DNA of 64,000 bases from Xanthomonas sp. XNM01. GTDB lineage: Bacteria; Pseudomonadota; Gammaproteobacteria; Xanthomonadales; Xanthomonadaceae. The notes under the pieces were generated by a model. The model was not told the origin of the DNA. It ran no database searches and saw only the letters and a program-made list of their open reading frames with translations. The translations under genes were made by a program, and so were the position numbers. Positions 56,686-64,000 of this stretch are shown here, piece after piece (positions within the stretch are counted from its first letter, which is position 1; each line of letters starts with the position of its first letter). Where the stretch lies: NCBI RefSeq assembly GCF_014851915.1, contig NZ_JACVAP010000001.1, forward strand, positions 620,001 through 684,000, read 5' to 3'.

Positions 56686-56728
56686 GCGCGGGCCGCACGG
56701 TGCGGCCGGCGTGTTCCGAGGTCCACAG

Positions 56729-57481
56729 ATGCGCATCGACATCGTCAGCCTGTTTCCCGAGTTCGTCGCGCAGTGCGCAGGCTTCGGCGTGGTCGGCCGC
56801 GCGCACGAGCGGGGTCTGGTCGCGCTGCATGGCTGGAACCCGCGGGACTATGCCGAAGGCAACTACCGCAAGGTCGACGACCGCACTTTCGGTGGCGGCC
56901 CGGGCATGGTGCTGCTGGTCGAGCCGCTGCGGCGTTGCCTGCAGGATGTGCGCGCCGCCGATCCGGAGCCCGTTCACCTGGTCTACATGAGCCCGCAGGG
57001 TCGGCGCCTGGACCAGGCGAAGGTACGCGAACTGGCGGCCCGGCCGCGGATCGCGCTGCTGTGCGGCCGCTACGAGGGCGTCGACGAGCGGCTGCTGGCG
57101 GCCGAGGTCGACGAGGAGATCTCCATCGGCGACTACGTGCTCTCCGGTGGCGAACTGGCGGCGGCGGTCGTCGTCGATGCGATGGTCCGGCTGCAGGACG
57201 GCGTGCTGAACGACGCTGGCTCGGCCGAGCAGGACAGCTTCGAGGACGGGCTGCTGGACTGCCCGCACTACAGCCATCCGGTCAGTCATGCCTATGGCGA
57301 CGTGCCGGCGGTACTGCGCTCGGGCAACCACGCGGCGATCGCGCGCTGGCGCCGGCAGCAGGCGCTGGGCCGGACCTGGCTGCGACGCCCGGACCTGCTC
57401 GAGGGTCGGGCGCTGTCGAAGGCAGACCAGGCGCTGCTGGACGCGTTCCGGGCCGGACTGGACGATCGAACCGGGCAGTAG
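56729..57481 (+). CDS. trmD: tRNA (guanosine(37)-N1)-methyltransferase
   Basis: TrmD, 250 residues, methylates G37 next to the anticodon to prevent frameshifting, using S-adenosylmethionine. The trefoil-knot SPOUT fold is shown by [13 protein letters not shown] and [11 protein letters not shown], which form the cofactor knot. It acts as a dimer. The ATG at 56729 ([12 protein letters not shown]) is chosen over a start six codons earlier because GAGG lies seven bases upstream and the family N-terminus begins here. Third gene of the rpsP operon. Confidence 0.97.
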   Translation: MRIDIVSLFPEFVAQCAGFGVVGRAHERGLVALHGWNPRDYAEGNYRKVDDRTFGGGPGMVLLVEPLRRCLQDVRAADPEPVHLVYMSPQGRRLDQAKVRELAARPRIALLCGRYEGVDERLLAAEVDEEISIGDYVLSGGELAAAVVVDAMVRLQDGVLNDAGSAEQDSFEDGLLDCPHYSHPVSHAYGDVPAVLRSGNHAAIARWRRQQALGRTWLRRPDLLEGRALSKADQALLDAFRAGLDDRTGQ

Positions 57482-57636
57482 CATCGGCGCCCGCAGTTGC
57501 AGTATCATGCCGGATTCCGAGCGGCCGCCCGGCCGTCTCCGGACTCCCAGAACAACAAGACGTGCAGCGCGATCCTGCGACTGCGCCTTCCCGAGTTGTC
57601 GTAACGACACGCCCACCCGAACAAGAGTCGGTCACC

Positions 57637-58044
57637 ATGAGCAAGCTGAACAAGTCCATCGTCGCGGAGTTCGAATCCGCCCAGATCACCCGCGAACTGC
57701 CGAAGTTCAGCCAGGGCGATACCGTCGTCGTCAACGTGAAGGTGAAGGAAGGCAACCGCGAGCGCGTGCAGGCCTATGAAGGCGTGGTCATCGCGACCAA
57801 GAACGCCGGCCTGAACTCCTCGTTCACCGTCCGCAAGATCTCGCACGGCTACGGCGTCGAGCGCGTGTTCCAGACCCACAGCGCCATCATCGACTCGGTC
57901 GAAGTGAAGCGCCGCGGCAAGGTCCGCGCCGGCAAGCTGTACTACCTGCGTGGCCTGGAAGGCAAGGCTGCCCGCATCAAGGAAGACCTGGCTGCCGTTG
58001 CCAAGGCCAAGGCCGAGAAGGCCGCGGCTGCCGCCGCCGAGTAA
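57637..58044 (+). CDS. rplS: 50S ribosomal protein L19
   Basis: Ribosomal protein bL19, 135 residues, found at the 30S-50S interface. Core features are [16 protein letters not shown] and [11 protein letters not shown], with [16 protein letters not shown]. The C-terminal 20 residues are an Ala/Lys/Glu-rich extension (about 15 residues longer than in E. coli), helical and low-complexity. It lies about 155 bases after trmD; this gap includes a TATCAT element (57503) that may be an extra promoter for rplS. A GC-rich hairpin follows the gene. Confidence 0.97.
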   Translation: MSKLNKSIVAEFESAQITRELPKFSQGDTVVVNVKVKEGNRERVQAYEGVVIATKNAGLNSSFTVRKISHGYGVERVFQTHSAIIDSVEVKRRGKVRAGKLYYLRGLEGKAARIKEDLAAVAKAKAEKAAAAAAE

Positions 58045-58068
58045 TTCCGGCGCGCGATCGCGACAAGG

Positions 58069-58090
58069 ACGGCCGCCCTCAGGCGGCCGT
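58069..58090 (+). terminator. Hairpin after rplS
   Basis: A 9-bp stem ACGGCCGCC / GGCGGCCGT with a CTCA loop begins 25 bases after the rplS stop. The U-tract is weak (TCGCGT), so this is a probable rather than certain intrinsic terminator of the operon. Confidence 0.6.
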
Positions 58091-58205
58091 TCGCGTGTCC
58101 GGAGGCGGGTGCCAGCCCATGCATGCCGGTCGTCGGCGCACGGCACGGATGGCATCGGCCCGGCAAGCTGGCACACTGGCGCCATCGGCCGCACGGAGCA
58201 AGACG

Positions 58206-58487
58206 ATGGCGCAACGCGGACTCACCATGCTGCTGGCGGCCTGTTCGCTGGCATGGCTCGCCGGATGCGCGAGCGATCCCGGCGTGACCCTGCTGGACTC
58301 GGGCGATTCCTTCTGCGGGCAGCAGTATCGCGCCCAGCGCGAAGGGCCGCCGACGCCGGCGGGGCTGTCGCGGGAGGAACGCGGCCGCTACGAAGAGCGG
58401 ACGACCGATTACCACGTATCCCAGGGCTGCCAGCGCGACGCGGTCCGCAGCGTGACCGTGCCGCTGCGTGGTTCCCCTGGCCGATAG
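58206..58487 (+). CDS. Small lipoprotein, unknown function
   Basis: A 93-residue hypothetical protein. It has a lipoprotein signal with lipobox LAGC (Cys21); after it, the mature part carries two further cysteines (in DSFCGQQY and SQGCQRD), which could form one disulfide bond in the periplasm. No recognised domain is present. The ATG at 58206 is preceded by GGAGCAAGACG, where GGAG serves as ribosome-binding site. It lies after the rplS operon hairpin and before the S4-domain gene, possibly as its own unit. Confidence 0.7.
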   Translation: MAQRGLTMLLAACSLAWLAGCASDPGVTLLDSGDSFCGQQYRAQREGPPTPAGLSREERGRYEERTTDYHVSQGCQRDAVRSVTVPLRGSPGR

Positions 58488-58640
58488 ATCCAATCAGGAC
58501 GCGATGAACCCGATGATGTGGCGCGCTGTCGCGCGTGGAGTGAACCCTGCCACCGGCGACATGGGGGGCGATGCATTCGGCCTGCCGCTCCGCGTCGTCG
58601 GACGCGCGCGCGACGGGGCCGGCTGCAAGGGGCGGTCGCG

Positions 58641-59045
58641 ATGACCGACGTGGCTTCCGTGACGGCGGTGCGCCTCGATCTCTGGCTGTGGGCGGCACGC
58701 TTCTTCCGGACGCGCAGCCTCGCCAAGCAGGCGGTGGAGACCGGCAAGGTCGATGTCGCCGGCCAGCGCGCCAAGGCGTCGCGCGGGGTGCGCGTCGGCG
58801 AGATGCTGCAGATCACCCGTGGCGAGGAGACCTTCGAGGTGCAGGTGCGCGGGCTTAGCGACGTGCGCGGTCCCGCGCCGGTGGCGCAGGCGCTGTACGA
58901 GGAGACCGAGGCCTCCAGGGCGCTGCGCGAACAGCAGCGCCTGCAGCGTGCTGCAGCGCGCGATGGCTATCGGCCGCCCGAGCACAAGCCGGACAAGCGC
59001 GCGCGGCGCCTGATCCAGGCGCTGGGCGACTTCGACGCGTCCTGA
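58641..59045 (+). CDS. hslR: Heat-shock S4-domain RNA-binding protein Hsp15
   Basis: A 134-residue Hsp15 (HslR) homologue, which binds free 50S subunits carrying stalled nascent chains so that translation can be rescued. Residues 10-75 form an S4 RNA-binding domain (VRLDLWLWAARFFRTRSLAKQAVETGKV). The C-terminal half is highly charged (REQQRLQRAAARDGYRP, then KPDKRARRLIQAL), as in other Hsp15 proteins. The ATG at 58641 fits the family start. It lies between two small lipoprotein genes on the same strand. Confidence 0.93.
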   Translation: MTDVASVTAVRLDLWLWAARFFRTRSLAKQAVETGKVDVAGQRAKASRGVRVGEMLQITRGEETFEVQVRGLSDVRGPAPVAQALYEETEASRALREQQRLQRAAARDGYRPPEHKPDKRARRLIQALGDFDAS

Positions 59046-59248
59046 GCGCTGCCGCCGGCCGTGCGCGTTTCGATCGTCCGCCGCATGGATGCTGCTGCCT
59101 GCGCTTGCACGCCACCGGAACGGTGGCACTCCGGGCGCTCGCTGCCCGGGTGTTCGGACTGGATGACCGGCACTGCCTGACTTCCGGCCTGTGCGCGCCC
59201 GGCCCCGGCGGTGTACAACCACGGAAGCCACTGCAGAGGAGCGTTTCG

Positions 59249-59512
59249 ATGCCGTTCAATGACAGCGCCGTGCTTGCCGCTGGCGTCCTGCTGGTCGCGT
59301 TGAGCGGGTGCGCCAGCACCACGGACGTCGCAGGCGGCCCACGTCCGGCCGATCCCGTCGATTGTCGTGTGGGCGGGGAATCCGGCCCGCGTCAGGCGCA
59401 TGCACCGGCGACCGCGCGCGACCGTCGCTGCAATCCGCAGCAGGACGTGACCCTCTGGTCCGGTGGCGGCCGCGACGACGGGATCAAGCTGGACCTGAAG
59501 AAGGGCGACTGA
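59249..59512 (+). CDS. Small lipoprotein, unknown function
   Basis: An 87-residue hypothetical lipoprotein with lipobox LSGC (Cys21). The mature part has two cysteines (VDCRVG, RRCNPQ) that might pair, and a Gly/Asp-rich C-terminus. AGAGGAG seven to eight bases before ATG 59249 strongly supports this start. No recognised domain; the earlier small lipoprotein 1 kb upstream has a similar layout (lipobox plus two cysteines) but little sequence identity that I can see. A hairpin follows. Confidence 0.7.
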   Translation: MPFNDSAVLAAGVLLVALSGCASTTDVAGGPRPADPVDCRVGGESGPRQAHAPATARDRRCNPQQDVTLWSGGGRDDGIKLDLKKGD

Positions 59513-59553
59513 GCGCTGGTGCGGCGCCAGTGCGGCGCCGCGGATGCGGTCGC

Positions 59554-59575
59554 CCCGCCCGTTGAACCGGGCGGG
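59554..59575. terminator. Hairpin between the lipoprotein and katG genes
   Basis: An 8-bp stem CCCGCCCG / CGGGCGGG with a TTGAAC loop lies between two convergent genes. There is no U-run in either direction. It may nevertheless mark the transcript ends. Confidence 0.5.
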
Positions 59576-59588
59576 AGCGGGAAGCAGA

Positions 59589-61946
<2,358 letters not shown>

Positions 61947-62153
61947 TCAGCCGGTGCTGACGTCGATGATGCGCTGGCGTTGATAGACCGGGCCACCATA
62001 TTTCGCGGATTGTGATTGGTGAAATCGAATGATCCGAATGCATCGATGGGCAATGGCTATCCAATGTCCCGGCGATGCGCGACTGCTGACAGCAGGCTGT
62101 CAGCAGCGGCCACGCAGTCTGGGTACTCCCGACCCTTGCCGGAGTGCATCGAC

Positions 62154-62774
62154 GTGCTGACTTTCTATACCCACCCCCTGTCGCGCGCCCGGGTGGCGCG
62201 CTGGATGCTCGAGGAGACCGGACTGCCGTACGAAGAGGTCGTACTCGACTTCGATACGACGATGAAGTCGCCGGAGTATCTGGCGATCAACCCGATGGGC
62301 AAGGTGCCGGCGATCCGGCATGGCGATGTCGTGGTGACCGAGAACGCGGCGATCTGCGCCTACCTGGCCGAACTCGTTCCGGAGAAGGCGCTGGCGCCGC
62401 CGCCGGGTTCGCCGGAGCGCGCGGCCTATTACCGCTGGCTGTTCTTCTTCGCCGGCCCGTTCGAGTCGTGGCTGACCGCACGCCAGGCCGGTGTGTTCGT
62501 GGCTGCGCGCAGTGCCGGTTATGGCCGCGGGGATGACGTGCTGGCCACGGTGGAGCAGGCGGTGAGCGGCAGGACGCATCTGGCCGGCGACCGCTTCACC
62601 GCGGTCGACCTCTACGTGGCCGCGTACCTGGGCTACCAGATGATGGTGGGCGAACTGGAGCGGCGGCCGGCCCTCGAGGCCTTCGTTGCCGCCCATGCGC
62701 AGCGGCCGGCCGCACTGGCCGCCAATGCGCGCGACGACGCACTGGCGGCGCAGCTGCAGATGCCCGGTCACTGA
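62154..62774 (+). CDS. Glutathione S-transferase
   Basis: A 206-residue cytosolic GST. The N-terminal thioredoxin-fold domain (residues 1-77) has FYTHPLSRARVARWMLEE, where S/R residues activate glutathione, the cis-proline motif GKVPAI, and TENAAICAYLAE for binding the glutathione gamma-glutamyl part. The C-terminal helical domain has the capping motif LAGDRFTAVDLYVA. I take the GTG at 62154, since GGAG lies nine bases upstream and the fold starts right after. The longer frame to 62016 would add an unconserved 46-residue region overlapping the katG promoter. It is divergent from katG. Confidence 0.92.
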   Translation: MLTFYTHPLSRARVARWMLEETGLPYEEVVLDFDTTMKSPEYLAINPMGKVPAIRHGDVVVTENAAICAYLAELVPEKALAPPPGSPERAAYYRWLFFFAGPFESWLTARQAGVFVAARSAGYGRGDDVLATVEQAVSGRTHLAGDRFTAVDLYVAAYLGYQMMVGELERRPALEAFVAAHAQRPAALAANARDDALAAQLQMPGH

Positions 62775-62834
62775 GCAGACGACGCAGGCAGCGGCACGAC
62801 GACGGCTCCGGCTGACGTCGTGCGCGCGGCACGG

Positions 62835-63884
62835 TTACTCCGGTTGCGGCGTGGTCGCCGTGCTGGTCGGCAGCACCGGATGCACGATCTGCGGCTGGCG
62901 CCCGCTCAGGGTCTGCAGGAAGCGGGTGATCGCCTCGACATCGGCCGCGCCCAGCTCCTGTCCGAGCTGGCTGCTGCCCATGATCGCCACTGCCTGGCGC
63001 AGGTCCCGGACCTGGCCGCTGTGGAAGTAGGGCGCCGTCAGCGCGACGTTGCGCAGCGGCGCCGCACGGAACACGTACTCGTCGGTGGCCGTGCGGGTGA
63101 CTTCGAAGCGGCCCTTGTCGGCCTCGGGCAGGATGTCCGCGCCAGGGCGCTCGACCACGCCGAACGGGTGGTAGGTCTGGCCGCCCAGGTTCACGCCGGC
63201 GTGGCAGGCGATGCAGCCCTTGTCGATGAACAGCGCCATGCCACGGCGTTCGTCCGCATCCAGCGTGTCCTCACCGGCGAGGAAGCGGTCGAAGCGCGAG
63301 TCGGGCGTGGTCAGCGTCGCCTCGAACGCCTCGATCGCGCGCGCCATGTTGTCGAAGCTCACCGGCTGTGCCTCGCCCGGGAACGCACGCGAAAAGGCCT
63401 CCACGTAGCCCGGCATGCTGCGCAGCGTCGCCTCGACGCGTTCGGGCGTGTTGTTCATTTCCACGCTGGCCTGCACCGGGCCTTTCGCCTGCTCCTTCAG
63501 GTCGGCGGCGCGACCATCCCAGAACTGCGCGACGTTGAACACCGCGTTGAGCACGGTCGGCGAGTTGCGCGGCCCCTTCTGCCAGCCATGGCCGATCGAG
63601 ACCGGCACGTTGTCGGCGCCGCCGGTGCCGACGTTGTGGCAGGTGTTGCAGCTGATGATGTGGCTGCGCGACAGGCGCGGATCGAAGAACAGCCAGCGGC
63701 CCAGCTCCACCTGCTCGGCGGTGATGGCCTGGCCGCGCACTTCGCTCACTTGCGCGGGAACGGGTTTGAACAGCGCATTGCCCATCTCGCGCAGTTCCTG
63801 CGCGGACGGCGTGGCCTGCTGTGCGAGCGCGACGGGCGCTGCGAGTGCGGCGATGCAGGCAAGGGCGAGCGTGCTGCGGAACAT
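62835..63884 (-). CDS. ccpA: Di-haem cytochrome c peroxidase
   Basis: A 349-residue periplasmic di-haem cytochrome c peroxidase that reduces H2O2 to water with electrons from a c-type cytochrome. After a signal peptide (ending LAQQA) there are two haem c sites: CNTCH (near residue 80) and CIACH (near residue 226). The conserved tryptophan between the domains is in AQFWDGRAADL, and the calcium-site region lies around GPVQASVEMNN. A perfect FNR/Anr-type box lies 58 bases upstream of the ATG, centred 41.5 bases before a predicted start site, so the gene is expected to be switched on when oxygen is scarce, as in Pseudomonas. Length is normal. Confidence 0.95.
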   Translation of the reverse strand: MFRSTLALACIAALAAPVALAQQATPSAQELREMGNALFKPVPAQVSEVRGQAITAEQVELGRWLFFDPRLSRSHIISCNTCHNVGTGGADNVPVSIGHGWQKGPRNSPTVLNAVFNVAQFWDGRAADLKEQAKGPVQASVEMNNTPERVEATLRSMPGYVEAFSRAFPGEAQPVSFDNMARAIEAFEATLTTPDSRFDRFLAGEDTLDADERRGMALFIDKGCIACHAGVNLGGQTYHPFGVVERPGADILPEADKGRFEVTRTATDEYVFRAAPLRNVALTAPYFHSGQVRDLRQAVAIMGSSQLGQELGAADVEAITRFLQTLSGRQPQIVHPVLPTSTATTPQPE

Positions 63885-63913
63885 GGCGGGCCTCCCGGCT
63901 GGCTGGAGAGCCT

Positions 63914-63919
63914 CTTATC
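63914..63919 (-). promoter_or_regulatory. -10 element of the cytochrome c peroxidase gene
   Basis: On the minus strand GATAAG lies at the spacing expected for a class II FNR-dependent promoter: with transcription starting near 63907, the box centre is at -41.5. The match to TATAAT is partial. Confidence 0.55.
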
Positions 63920-63941
63920 CGCCGCGCCCACCCGCCCGGCA

Positions 63942-63955
63942 TTGATCGGGATCAA
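63942..63955 (-). promoter_or_regulatory. FNR/Anr-type anaerobic box
   Basis: TTGATCGGGATCAA is a perfect TTGAT-N4-ATCAA dyad, the binding site for FNR/Anr/CRP-family anaerobic regulators. It is upstream of the cytochrome c peroxidase gene, a known Anr/FNR target in other proteobacteria. Confidence 0.85.
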
Positions 63956-64000
63956 TTGCACTCTCGCGGTGCGCGCGGTGCGTGCTCTGCTCCGGTGTGG

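Noticed and set aside
62046-62060. Possible OxyR half-site between katG and the GST gene
   Set aside because: Only one half (ATGG-N7-CTAT, one mismatch) is present; the second half at the required spacing does not match.

Overview
The window is GC-rich chromosomal DNA from a gammaproteobacterium, most likely family Xanthomonadaceae/Lysobacteraceae (Lysobacter, Luteimonas or a relative). The indications are a Xanthomonas/Caulobacter-type TonB receptor, a xanthomonad-style H-NS protein, a lone 132-aa gene upstream of nth, and very GC-rich codon third positions. It is mostly housekeeping and stress-response chromosome. I see no phage, insertion sequence, integrase, CRISPR array or rRNA. Most genes are full length; the first is cut by the window edge.

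Layout. 0-1.4 kb: the C-terminus of a diguanylate cyclase, then rnt. 1.4-3.5 kb (minus): a three-gene bufferin-type RiPP cluster, i.e. a cysteine-rich precursor, an MNIO/DUF692 oxidase and a DUF2063 partner. 3.7-11.2 kb: a phosphate regulon, pstS-pstC-pstA-pstB-phoU, with a second upstream pstS and a divergent OprO/OprP-like porin. Three Pho-box-like sites with 11-bp phasing lie in front of the two pstS genes and the porin gene. 11.4-22.4 kb: a dipeptidase, an M28 peptidase, nth, two crotonase-family enzymes, an FKBP-like protein, a DUF1289-Nudix fusion overlapping a sulfurtransferase, a universal stress protein and a thioesterase overlapping uvrA.

22.4-36 kb is core genome: uvrA, rplU-rpmA-obgE, rpsT, murJ and ribF-ileS-lspA-ispH. 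36-44 kb carries a large mechanosensitive channel, an H-NS-like protein, a small membrane protein, tRNA-Thr(CGT), an MHYT-GGDEF-EAL protein and radA. 44-51.6 kb has a two-partner secretion pair with a very short exoprotein, a TonB receptor, an SDR dehydrogenase and a CcsA/YpjD-like protein. 51.7-58 kb holds ffh, a nitronate monooxygenase-like gene, a class IV aminotransferase and rpsP-rimM-trmD-rplS. 58-64 kb has two small lipoproteins around hslR, then katG, a divergent glutathione transferase and a cytochrome c peroxidase behind a perfect FNR/Anr box.

How the parts work together: the porin, the two PstS proteins and PstCAB form a complete outer-to-inner-membrane phosphate uptake route, with PhoU as its signalling partner. 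The bufferin-like cluster next door probably makes an exported, metal-binding modified peptide; its precursor unusually carries two canonical EF-hands between EG-x-CG cysteine repeats. KatG, the GST and the peroxidase form a peroxide/electrophile defence zone. The most interesting features are the EF-hand bufferin precursor, the DUF1289-Nudix fusion, the truncated TpsA, the FKBP with a degraded active-site segment, and the nth-linked orphan that resembles an Rnf tail.
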